From an uncultured bacterium (lineage in GTDB: Bacteria > Bdellovibrionota_C > UBA2361 > SZUA-149 > CALKYB01), in the NCBI GenBank assembly GCA_938022485.1, contig CALIEE010000185.1, forward strand, positions 1 to 8,066: DNA of 8,066 nucleotides, written 5' to 3'. A program made the translations under genes and the position numbers. This document shows positions 1-6,326 of this stretch, in pieces (positions within the stretch are counted from its first letter, which is position 1; every line of letters starts with the position of its first letter). Below the pieces are notes generated by a model that was not told the DNA's origin, did no database searches, and saw nothing but the letters and a program-made list of their open reading frames with translations.

Positions 1-289
1 AACATACAAATCCCCAAAATAAGATGAGGTCTCCTGTAATTCCGCCGCATTTTTAGTATAGAATTAATCAGGAATCAAGTGGTCCTGAAAACCTTTCTGG
101 GTTCAGATGCTCCAACTACGGATAAGGATTGGGCTTCTTTATAATACCCTTGGTTTAGGAAATTTTAGACTCCAGCTTTAAAACTATAATCCTAGCTAAG
201 AGTTATCAGTCTAGGTCTTGCCTTTTTGGAATGGGAGCCTGTATTTTCTCACAGTATAATAATTCAAAACCAAATTCGATAGGAAAGCG
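1..289. other. Non-coding leader / intergenic region
   Basis: No convincing gene is visible here. All forward frames hit stops early. Three exact TATAAT hexamers occur at 140-145, 185-190 and 255-260; only the last is well placed for the gene starting at 290. A weak interrupted hairpin pairs 85-89 with 102-106 and 92-93 with 99-100, but no T-run follows it, so it is not a clear terminator. On the minus strand an ATG at 50-48 opens a frame of about 16 codons that runs off the left edge (Arg-rich, then hydrophobic). It could be the N-terminus of a divergent gene, but it has no Shine-Dalgarno and is too short to call. Confidence 0.6.
255..260 (+). promoter_or_regulatory. Candidate -10 box (TATAAT) for the secreted repeat protein
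   Basis: An exact sigma-70 type -10 hexamer lies 30 bp before the GTG start, which would give a start of transcription near 267 and a leader of about 23 nt. No good -35 box lies 16-18 bp upstream (232-237 reads TGGGAG; a TTGGAA at 226-231 is 23 bp away). The call therefore rests on the -10 and its position. If real, the promoter would be weak or activator-dependent. Confidence 0.4.
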
Positions 290-1765
290 GTGTTTAGAGG
301 CCAATTTTTCAAATCTTCAGCTTTCTTAATAGCTAGCTTGGTAATTCTGTGGACTCTAGGTTTACACCAAAGCAAGCCAAGTAAAGCTATTTTGTCAGAC
401 CGTTTTCCTTTTAGAATAGAGCTTGAACTCTGCCCTGAGTTCCCACTGGGTGGGGTTGATGTTTCAGTAAAGTATCGAATTGGAATTGATCCTAATTTCG
501 CTGAAGCTGAAATAGTTGCCTCGTCGATTGACTCAGACTCTAACACAGGCCTGTTCGATATTTTAATTCCCGCACAATTTGGAACGAGCGATATAGCAGT
601 TGCTGCTTTTTGCAGAAACTCCTTTGGCGAAAGCATAGCTTCAAATCAGGTGCTAACCAGTAACTGTGAATCTCTTACGACAATCGACAGTGATCTTGAT
701 GGTCTCTCCAATGCCACTGAAGATTTAAATTGCGATAATTTTTATAGCCCCGGGGATACTAGTAATCCAGATAACCTAGATACCGATGGTGATGGAATTC
801 GTGACTTCACAGAGCTACTAACCCAAACCGACCCTAACAACCCCGGTAGCAGCCCTCGTCCCAAGATTTTCAAGGGCATGGCTTTTGATCCAGACGGAGA
901 TGGCAATTCCAACTCTGTGGCTTTTAGACCCGATTCAGGAACCTGGTTTGTAAAAGACTTTGTATCTGCTGGTAATAATATTGCAGTTCAGTTTGGGGCC
1001 CAAGGTGACATACCTTTTACCTATCAATCGGCTGGGTCACAGACTTCCGATCTTGGAGTGATACGGCTGATCGGGAACGACTATCATTGGTTTTTTCGTG
1101 GAGCCGGCTTCATCGGTTCCCAAGGCCAGGCACTAAATAACTTAAGCTTTGGTATATTTGGAGATAATGTAATTATGGGCCCTTGGGAAAGGGCTGGTGT
1201 CAGCAACCCTGCTGTTGCACGACTCGTGAACGGCACCTGGTTTTTTAATATTTTAGAATCAGGTGGCAATACACGAGTAGAAATTTGGGGTGGGAATGGA
1301 GATATCCCGGCAGTTGCTGACTATGATGGTGATGGACTTTTCGACATTGCAGTTTATCGACCCTCAACTAATAAACTCTTTACCATAAACTCCAGTGATG
1401 GAGTTATTCAAATTCTCGAGTTTGGAACCTTTACAGCCGAGTTCTCGTTTCGAGGAGACATCACAGGTGATGGAAAGGATGACATCACTTTCTGGGAACC
1501 TATAAACGGAATGTTTACGAGCCTACTTAGTGACCAAGGTTTCGATGACCGCCTTGGAGCTTTGAGAGATCCTGGCCATTTCTTGGAGATGCAGTTAGGA
1601 CTGATAATAGTTCACCTCCCTCTCTCTAGGAATCTTCAAGATGGAAAGGAATTATTGACTGTGGTCGATCACTCCACTGGCTTCAGATTTATTCGTCCAA
1701 ACAATGACCCAGCGGCAGATATAGTTGCAGAACAGTGGGGCTTGCCCGGCGACTCTCTGGGCTAG
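290..1765 (+). CDS. Secreted protein with TSP3-like calcium-binding repeats and FG-GAP/VCBS-like repeats
   Basis: A 491-residue protein starting with GTG; AGGA at 281-284 sits 5 nt upstream. A basic N-terminus is followed by a hydrophobic stretch (about residues 9-25) and an Ala near 33, consistent with a Sec signal peptide or signal anchor. Residues 35-130 have no recognised fold. Asp-rich TSP3-like calcium-binding motifs follow at 133-144 (DSDLDGLSNATE), 164-175 (DTDGDGIRDFTE) and 200-208. From about 208 to the end come beta-propeller-like repeats of the FG-GAP/VCBS type, seen as recurring 'xFRP..GTWF', 'GDIP', 'DYDGDG.FDIAVYRPS' (344-359) and 'GDGKDD' (393-398). The last repeat stops at 'QWGLPGD' (482-488) just before the stop codon. 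Four cysteines (48, 108, 126, 148) lie in the N-terminal third and could form disulfides outside the cytoplasm. Role inferred: calcium-stabilised extracellular or surface protein, possibly adhesive; no catalytic motif seen. It is convergent with the methyltransferase gene and has no operon partner. Confidence 0.8.
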   Translation: MFRGQFFKSSAFLIASLVILWTLGLHQSKPSKAILSDRFPFRIELELCPEFPLGGVDVSVKYRIGIDPNFAEAEIVASSIDSDSNTGLFDILIPAQFGTSDIAVAAFCRNSFGESIASNQVLTSNCESLTTIDSDLDGLSNATEDLNCDNFYSPGDTSNPDNLDTDGDGIRDFTELLTQTDPNNPGSSPRPKIFKGMAFDPDGDGNSNSVAFRPDSGTWFVKDFVSAGNNIAVQFGAQGDIPFTYQSAGSQTSDLGVIRLIGNDYHWFFRGAGFIGSQGQALNNLSFGIFGDNVIMGPWERAGVSNPAVARLVNGTWFFNILESGGNTRVEIWGGNGDIPAVADYDGDGLFDIAVYRPSTNKLFTINSSDGVIQILEFGTFTAEFSFRGDITGDGKDDITFWEPINGMFTSLLSDQGFDDRLGALRDPGHFLEMQLGLIIVHLPLSRNLQDGKELLTVVDHSTGFRFIRPNNDPAADIVAEQWGLPGDSLG

Positions 1766-1820
1766 AGGAATGACTTCCCTTGAGAAAGTCTACTGAAAAA
1801 TGAAAAAAGTCTTTAGTTGC

Positions 1821-2678
1821 CTACGCCTTTTCAATCAGAAAGTGAAATTCATCTGATTTCGGAGCCATACACGGTCCTTCAATAACCTTTAAAGGGCAGA
1901 CATTTTCCGAGATCCATTGAAGTAGATTCTTTACATCAGTTGGAACAAACACATGAAAATGGATACTATAATCTTCATCAAAGAGTTTCTGAGCTTCTTC
2001 AATCGCAGCTTTCCCTGTTTTTTCATGAACATGAATCGCATAGTCTAGGAAGTGCTCAAAGTCTCTCTTCTTCGAAGGCTGCTGATAATCTAATATCAGG
2101 TGCTCAAGAGTAGTGCGCATTCGATTTTTATCAAAAATAACTCTTTTGTCAGGCACGATCAGGTATAGGAGACCTCCCGTTCTGGTAACACGTAACCAAT
2201 TCTCAATTGCCGCTATTGGGTTCGGCATATGCTCAATCACATGAGCTGAGACAACGAAATCGAATTGCTCGCTCTGTACTCCTTCTAGGGTACTGGCATC
2301 TCCGAGAATATCTGGTTCAACCAAGGGCAAGTCATTCAACTCAGGGTAGTGGCTTCTCAAATCAGCGACAGAGTAACGATCGATGTACTGCACATTCATA
2401 CTATTGTGTTTTTGCAAAGGACGATGCAGTGGCCCTATCTCCAGCCCATCTCCTGACAACTTAGAAGAGAAATGCTCTCGCCAGTCTTTGAAATCAAATG
2501 CCTCGAGTTCTACTTCTACAATCTTAGCCTGAGGAACTTGAGAATCATTTTTAGCGAACCTTTGCCCGCGGGAACTACCCTTTACAAAATTGGTTTCTTT
2601 CGAGTTGGGCAAATTAGCCATACCCCGATCAAAGGCACTGCGGGACTTACGCTTGACCCGCCTCAGCAGCTCTACCAT
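1821..2678 (-). CDS. Class I SAM-dependent methyltransferase (Methyltransf_11-like)
   Basis: I choose the ATG at 2678 (285 residues) because GAGGG at 2689-2685 lies 6 nt upstream. The frame stays open to a TTG at 2750 (309 residues), but that start lacks a ribosome site and overlaps a likely promoter. With the ATG numbering, residues 78-83 (GLEIGP) are a degenerate SAM motif I, Asp100 in 'YIDR' ends strand 2, 'PDILGD' (122-127) and 'FDFVVSAHVIEHMPNP' (139-154) form the motif around the active site, and 'GGLLYLIVPDKR' (168-179) is strand 5. A late 'HFHVF' (240-244) completes the pattern of a conserved soluble family often found near glycosyltransferase or polysaccharide genes. That suggests, without proof, methylation of a sugar or small cell-envelope precursor in the cytoplasm. 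No glycosyltransferase lies in this window, so the substrate stays open. The basic, low-complexity segment before residue 50 is probably disordered. Convergent with the upstream repeat protein (55 bp gap, no strong terminator) and divergent from the DUF937 gene. Confidence 0.85.
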   Translation of the reverse strand: MVELLRRVKRKSRSAFDRGMANLPNSKETNFVKGSSRGQRFAKNDSQVPQAKIVEVELEAFDFKDWREHFSSKLSGDGLEIGPLHRPLQKHNSMNVQYIDRYSVADLRSHYPELNDLPLVEPDILGDASTLEGVQSEQFDFVVSAHVIEHMPNPIAAIENWLRVTRTGGLLYLIVPDKRVIFDKNRMRTTLEHLILDYQQPSKKRDFEHFLDYAIHVHEKTGKAAIEEAQKLFDEDYSIHFHVFVPTDVKNLLQWISENVCPLKVIEGPCMAPKSDEFHFLIEKA

Positions 2679-2689
2679 TTCCTTCCCTC
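2679..2689 (-). promoter_or_regulatory. Ribosome binding site that decides the methyltransferase start
   Basis: On the minus strand GAGGG (2689-2685), followed by AAGG closer in, lies 6 nt before ATG 2678-2676. The alternative TTG at 2750-2748 is preceded by an AT-rich stretch with no purine-rich site. This favours the 285-residue product. Confidence 0.65.
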
Positions 2690-2730
2690 TTTGGCTCTCT
2701 TCCAATTCTCTATCCTTAAAGTGCAGGTAC

Positions 2731-2760
2731 TTTACAGCGCCATAATCCAAAAGCTATAAA
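2731..2760 (+). promoter_or_regulatory. Candidate sigma-70 promoter for the DUF937 gene
   Basis: A -35-like TTTACA (2731-2736) and a -10-like TATAAA (2755-2760) are separated by 18 bp. Transcription would begin near 2767, giving a leader of about 40 nt before ATG 2806. A weaker minus-strand pair, TTGGTA with TATAGC (2758-2753) at 16 bp spacing, would serve the divergent methyltransferase. The two promoters would overlap face to face. Confidence 0.5.
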
Positions 2761-2805
2761 CTAACGATGTAGTCTACCAACCAAGTTAACGAGCGGAGAA
2801 TATTA

Positions 2806-3339
2806 ATGAGTAACTTACTTCAGTCAATCATCAGTTCACAGGGTGGCGCAATTGTTCAACAAATTGCTAAGCAACTAGGTGTAAATCCTCAAGTAGCAGA
2901 ACAAGCTGCGTCTCGTCTAGTACCTGCTCTCTCTAGGGGAATTCAAAAAAATGCTGAGCAAGAGGGTGGTTTAGACTCTCTACTAGGTCTACTTGGAGCA
3001 ACGAATAACTCCCAATTTATGGACAACCCCAACCAACTAGGCAGCAATGATTCCATAAACCTGGGTAATAATATTTTAGGCCAAATCTTCGGAAGTAAGG
3101 ACGTTAGCCGCAACGTTGCAAGTCACGCAGCCAATGAAACAGGTTTAGAAGCTACTCTTCTTAAAAAGATGTTACCGCTTCTTGCTTCGGCAGCAGTCGC
3201 CTCACTAGGAAAACAAAGCCAAGATCAACAACAAGCAAACGCAGGTTTTGACCTTGGTGCCCTTTCAAGCTTTTTGGATGCTGATAAAGATGGCTCTGTC
3301 ATGGACGACGTCCTGAGACTAGCTCAAAGGTTTTTTTAG
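2806..3339 (+). CDS. DUF937 family protein
   Basis: A 177-residue protein with an ATG start and GGAG at 2795-2798, 7 nt upstream. The sequence matches the DUF937 (YidB-like) pattern: an N-terminal helical segment (residues 1-62, 'QGGAIVQQIAKQLG', then an Ala-rich helix with 'LVPALSRG'), a Gly/Asn linker (63-86), 'GNNILGQIFG' (87-96), and an amphipathic helix pair with 'LLKKMLPLLASAAVASLGK' (118-136). It ends in an acidic loop, 'DADKDGSVMDDV' (158-169), with Asp at 158, 160 and 162 followed by Gly. That resembles an EF-hand-type loop, but Val instead of Glu/Asp stands at position 12. No signal peptide is visible. The family has no established biochemical role; similar proteins are usually small, soluble and single-copy. 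The gene appears monocistronic, with its own promoter before it and a hairpin terminator after it. Confidence 0.85.
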   Translation: MSNLLQSIISSQGGAIVQQIAKQLGVNPQVAEQAASRLVPALSRGIQKNAEQEGGLDSLLGLLGATNNSQFMDNPNQLGSNDSINLGNNILGQIFGSKDVSRNVASHAANETGLEATLLKKMLPLLASAAVASLGKQSQDQQQANAGFDLGALSSFLDADKDGSVMDDVLRLAQRFF

Positions 3340-3350
3340 ACTGATTCAGT

Positions 3351-3381
3351 AGAGGCGCTCATTCTAGAAATGAGTGCCTCT
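3351..3381 (+). terminator. Strong hairpin between the DUF937 and kinase genes
   Basis: Positions 3351-3363 pair with 3369-3381 in a 13-bp stem with a single G-U pair (3357/3375) and a 5-nt loop. It starts 11 nt after the DUF937 stop and ends 12 nt before the convergent kinase stop at 3394. The T-run on the plus side is short (TTGTAT), and on the minus side no T-run follows, so termination should be better for the DUF937 transcript. The long stem may still serve both convergent transcripts. Confidence 0.7.
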
Positions 3382-3393
3382 TGTATAAAAAAA

Positions 3394-5097
3394 CTAAAAT
3401 TTGTCTTTCAAACCAGACTTTATAGCCTTCGCCACCTCTTGAGATAAAATTTCAAAAGTAACTGGCTTTTCAAGGGCTATCAAAACCCCAGCTTCTACTA
3501 CATCTTCCTCTGCTACGTCTTCACTATAGCCGCTGCACAAGATGACCGGCAGCTCCGGGTTAACAGCTAATACTTTTTTAGTAAGCTCGAGGCCGCTAAT
3601 CTCAGGCATAGTCTGGTCAGTGAGAATAAGATCAAAACAACCTGGATCTTCTTCAAACTTTTCCAAAGCTTCTACAGAACTGTTGTAGGTAGTAACTTCG
3701 TAACCTAGGTACCCAAGCATCTGACTAATCATCTTACCAAGCATCCTCTCGTCGTCTACGACCATGATGCTTCCAGATCCCATCACCAATTTTTCTTTTT
3801 TAATCTTTTGCGCACTCTCTACTGCTTCATTAATTGGAAAATATAGTATGAACTCTGTTCCCTTACCTACTTCGGTCTCAAGCCTTAGTCCACCGCCATG
3901 CTCGTGCATCACTCCCAGTACTACTGACAAGCCAAGACCCGTGCCTTCCCCGACTTTCTTAGTGGTAAAAAAAGGCTCAAAGACCTTAGACTTAATGGCA
4001 GGGGGCATGCCCGGACCTTCATCAGCTATACTAACCCGTGCGTAAAGGGCTGGAGCTAGAGTTCCACCTTCAACTGGAACCTCTTCAGTGGCCTCTACTT
4101 CTTCGATATTAACCGTAAGCTTGCCACCCTTTTTGCTCATTGCCTGAATAGCGTTCGTGCAAATATTCATTACTGTTTGGCAAACCTGAGTGGAGTCACC
4201 GGTGAAAACAGAAAGTTCATCAGCAACCTTAAACTCCAAGGAAATATTTTTGGTAACCCTAGGGGTGATTAGTGACTCAACTTCTTTGGTAATCTTGCTC
4301 AAGTTTACAGCTTCTTCTTTTTTCTCCTTGTAGCGACTAAAGATCATAATCTGCTCGACTAGCTCTTTACCTCGCTGACTGGCAGTAATCACTTCTTGCA
4401 AGTGGGGATGAGCTTTATTCTCTTCACCAATCATGCGCATTACAATCTGGGTGTAACCCATTACTGAAAAAAGTATATTATTAAAGTCGTGAGAAATTCC
4501 ACCTGCTAGCCTACCCACAGCCTGCATTTTAGTAGCTAGTTGAAGTTGGTTTTGAAGATTAGCATTAGCGTTTTCAGCATCTCTAATACTGGTCATATTT
4601 CGAATAACACCAACTACGGCGTCGTTGTTAAAGGGAAGCAATCTTACTTCAAAATAAGCAACTTCTCCCCCATAATTAACGTTATATTCAAAAGAGCCCA
4701 TTCGATTTTTACTAATCACCAAGGCAATTATGGACTCTAATTCTCTGGCACCCACAGATGTGACAAGCTCAGACATCTTTCTGCCCAAAGGTTTCTTACA
4801 ACTTGGAAAAGGGTTCCTTTGCTGACCCGTTTTAAGATCCAGAATTGTACAATCACGCCCCAATCGAACCAACATGTCCGGAAAAGAGTTTAAGATCGCA
4901 CCCAACTCAATATTGGCTGACTCCATCTCCCTGGAACTAATATTCATACTGCGTTCAAGCAGATCTCTTTCCTCTTTAAAATCATCATAGGCACTCTCCA
5001 CTAGCTTCAACAAAGAGTGAATTTGTTCGCTCTGTTCTTTAGGATCAACACCAACTTTGCGAAGCTGGCGTTGAAGCAATTTATGTTTTACTTCCAC
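3394..5097 (-). CDS. Soluble hybrid histidine kinase (PAS-HisKA-HATPase-receiver)
   Basis: I choose GTG 5097-5095 (567 residues), which overlaps the FIST stop codon as TAGTG. The open frame extends to TTG 5151, which would add 18 residues and overlap the FIST gene by 55 bp. In GTG numbering, residues about 23-67 form a charged helix likely to make a coiled coil; 62-175 are a PAS-like domain ('AILNSFPDMLVRLG' through 'GVIRNMTSIRDAE'). HisKA follows with His203 in 'GGISHDFNNIL', then HATPase_c with N-box Asn315, G1 'DEGPGM' (Asp359), F-box 'FEPFFTTKK' and G2 'GEGTGLGLS' (383-391). The C-terminal receiver has acidic Asp448/Asp449, acceptor Asp494 in 'LTDQTMP', Ser522 and Lys544. All phosphotransfer residues are present, so it should be active. 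No membrane helix: the kinase is cytosolic. Role: autophosphorylation and phosphorelay, probably controlled by the FIST protein encoded directly upstream. The final output is not in this window. Confidence 0.92.
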   Translation of the reverse strand: MEVKHKLLQRQLRKVGVDPKEQSEQIHSLLKLVESAYDDFKEERDLLERSMNISSREMESANIELGAILNSFPDMLVRLGRDCTILDLKTGQQRNPFPSCKKPLGRKMSELVTSVGARELESIIALVISKNRMGSFEYNVNYGGEVAYFEVRLLPFNNDAVVGVIRNMTSIRDAENANANLQNQLQLATKMQAVGRLAGGISHDFNNILFSVMGYTQIVMRMIGEENKAHPHLQEVITASQRGKELVEQIMIFSRYKEKKEEAVNLSKITKEVESLITPRVTKNISLEFKVADELSVFTGDSTQVCQTVMNICTNAIQAMSKKGGKLTVNIEEVEATEEVPVEGGTLAPALYARVSIADEGPGMPPAIKSKVFEPFFTTKKVGEGTGLGLSVVLGVMHEHGGGLRLETEVGKGTEFILYFPINEAVESAQKIKKEKLVMGSGSIMVVDDERMLGKMISQMLGYLGYEVTTYNSSVEALEKFEEDPGCFDLILTDQTMPEISGLELTKKVLAVNPELPVILCSGYSEDVAEEDVVEAGVLIALEKPVTFEILSQEVAKAIKSGLKDKF

Positions 5098-5111
5098 TAG
5101 TCTTTCTCTCC
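5095..5111 (-). promoter_or_regulatory. TAGTG stop/start junction and ribosome site of the kinase
   Basis: On the minus strand the FIST stop TAG (5099-5097) shares its G with the in-frame GTG (5097-5095) of the kinase. GGAGAG (5111-5106) precedes it by 8 nt. The alternative TTG at 5151 has AAGG only 3 nt away, a poor spacing. The junction suggests translational coupling and matched amounts of sensor and kinase. Confidence 0.6.
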
Positions 5112-6236
5112 GATGACTGTAACTGTCATTGTTTGATTGTGTAGTTGACAATTACCTTCTTGGGATATGGGTGAAAGCTCACCATAGGAATAGAAGCCTG
5201 ATATGCTAACTCCATCCCCAAGAACTTCTCTAACAGCTTCAATTTCCTCTTCCACCCTTTGCTTCAAAACTATTTTTCGTCCAACACAACTAACGAGCAA
5301 AGCAAAGCTATTCTGTGAAGCCATCTCGCTTGCAACAGCTTGAGCTGCGTTTTCAGCTCCTTCAATTAAATCATCATTATTTGCTCGCATTAATCTTACC
5401 ACTGAATCTTGAGGAATATCCCCAGCGAACGTAATGGTCTCTTGCTCCTGATCAACCGCAAGAATGGTTCTAACTATAGATTCCTCACAGTCAGGCTTTT
5501 CCACTGCTAGAGGAAACAAAAGTCCAGAGGAAGGAAGTTCAGCAGCGTGTTTTTTACCTAGGTAAGATTTATAAACAGAAAGAGCAGACCTACTGTCCAG
5601 CTCGTAAAGAACATTTCCCTCAGATTTAGTTACCTTTCGCTGAGGACCAAAAGGAATCCAACCCCCATAAGAAGCAGAGCGAATATCTAGACTATCACCA
5701 AAAAGACCAACTCCAACTATAAGATTGCCTCCAATTCTGTTTCGATCAATAACTAGAGTCTTTTCGAAACTAGCACCATCCCCGGAAAGTCCACCTGACA
5801 CAGTTACTCCTTCAGGTAAATTCTCTGAAAGGCCTTGAATCAACTCAGTTCCATTAATATCTAGTCCAGGGGAAAAAACTAAAACATGCCTGAGATCCCC
5901 CTCTTCAAACTGTTCCCCGAGGCGCCCCCCCGCACTGTAACTACCGTCTCCACCTTCCAACTCAGCAACGTTTACCTTGACTCTAGCATTTTCAAAGGAA
6001 ATAGCTGAAATTACGATCGAATCATCCAGAACCTCTTGGTTTATAATTTCGCCAGCTGTAGAACAACCAACTGAAGGCGCTTCTGGGAAAGCTCCAACAA
6101 TCTCATCAATCAACCCCCCTCTAGATAAAGCGCTTCGTCCACCAAAAATGAGTACCAAATTAGCGTTTCTGTCTGACTTAGGAAGTTCAGGCGACCAGCC
6201 TTGACTTTCAGACCATGTAAACTGAGTGACTTTCAC
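5097..6236 (-). CDS. FIST-domain sensor protein (FIST_N + FIST_C), NosP-like
   Basis: A 379-residue protein with a GTG start and an excellent Shine-Dalgarno (AGGAGG, 6247-6242, 5 nt upstream). It consists almost only of the two FIST halves. FIST_N covers about residues 25-220 with the hallmark 'GCSTAGEI' (57-64) and 'SGGLSGDG' (147-154). FIST_C covers about 220-370 with 'SCVGRK' (316-321), 'GFYSYGELSP' (347-356) and 'HNQTMTVT' (366-373). No signal peptide, membrane helix or fused output domain is present. FIST domains are sensory modules tied to signal transduction. In the NosP group (Pseudomonas, Vibrio, Legionella, Shewanella) a stand-alone FIST protein binds haem, senses nitric oxide and controls a hybrid kinase encoded beside it. 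The order and coupling here match that arrangement, so control of the downstream kinase is a sound inference. Haem binding is not shown; its three histidines, His117, His230 and His366, are candidates only. Small-molecule ligands such as amino acids have been proposed for other FIST proteins. Confidence 0.92.
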   Translation of the reverse strand: MKVTQFTWSESQGWSPELPKSDRNANLVLIFGGRSALSRGGLIDEIVGAFPEAPSVGCSTAGEIINQEVLDDSIVISAISFENARVKVNVAELEGGDGSYSAGGRLGEQFEEGDLRHVLVFSPGLDINGTELIQGLSENLPEGVTVSGGLSGDGASFEKTLVIDRNRIGGNLIVGVGLFGDSLDIRSASYGGWIPFGPQRKVTKSEGNVLYELDSRSALSVYKSYLGKKHAAELPSSGLLFPLAVEKPDCEESIVRTILAVDQEQETITFAGDIPQDSVVRLMRANNDDLIEGAENAAQAVASEMASQNSFALLVSCVGRKIVLKQRVEEEIEAVREVLGDGVSISGFYSYGELSPISQEGNCQLHNQTMTVTVIGEKD

Positions 6237-6281
6237 GAGAACCTCCTGAACACAAACAATGTAAACTGAATAAATTTAGAA

Positions 6282-6326
6282 TGGTCGACAGACCAAAAGC
6301 GCTAGCCTGAAGAACTTATTCTTCAG
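6282..6326 (-). terminator. Two hairpins between the receiver and FIST genes, possible attenuator
   Basis: A perfect 8-bp stem (6307-6314 with 6319-6326, loop 6315-6318) spans the receiver stop codon. Reading on the minus strand, a TTTT (6299-6296) follows about 8 nt after it, leading straight into a second 5-bp hairpin (6282-6286 with 6291-6295). Neither is a canonical terminator because the T-run is detached from the long stem. Partial termination or an RNA end-protecting role would let more receiver than FIST/kinase be made. The 79-bp gap is otherwise featureless up to the FIST ribosome site. Confidence 0.35.

Noticed and set aside
1..50. Minus-strand open frame beginning with ATG at 50-48 and leaving the window
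   Set aside because: Only about 16 codons are visible and no Shine-Dalgarno precedes it. It could be a real divergent gene but cannot be supported here.
211..636. Minus-strand 141-codon open frame
   Set aside because: Lies mostly over the signal peptide region of the secreted repeat protein, shows no domain pattern and has a composition like a shadow frame.
1560..1640. Possible frameshift in the C-terminal third of the repeat protein
   Set aside because: The sequence around 425-450 looks repeat-poor, but the frame afterwards resumes typical 'TVVDHSTGFRFIRP' repeat text and the other frame stops soon, so the reading frame is intact.
1766..1820. Possible terminator between the convergent repeat-protein and methyltransferase genes
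   Set aside because: Only a 5-bp GACTT/AAGTC stem (1772-1776 with 1786-1790) with a 9-nt loop; T- and A-runs exist but no strong stem adjoins them.
2207..2759. Two plus-strand open frames opposite the methyltransferase
   Set aside because: Antisense to a gene with clear SAM-binding motifs, with no family resemblance of their own.
3764..4740. Plus-strand open frames opposite the kinase
   Set aside because: They mirror the HATPase and PAS coding region and are low-complexity Ser/Pro or Asn/Ile rich; shadows.
5977..6204. Plus-strand 75-codon open frame
   Set aside because: Antisense to the conserved FIST_N motif region, with no ribosome site or promoter context.
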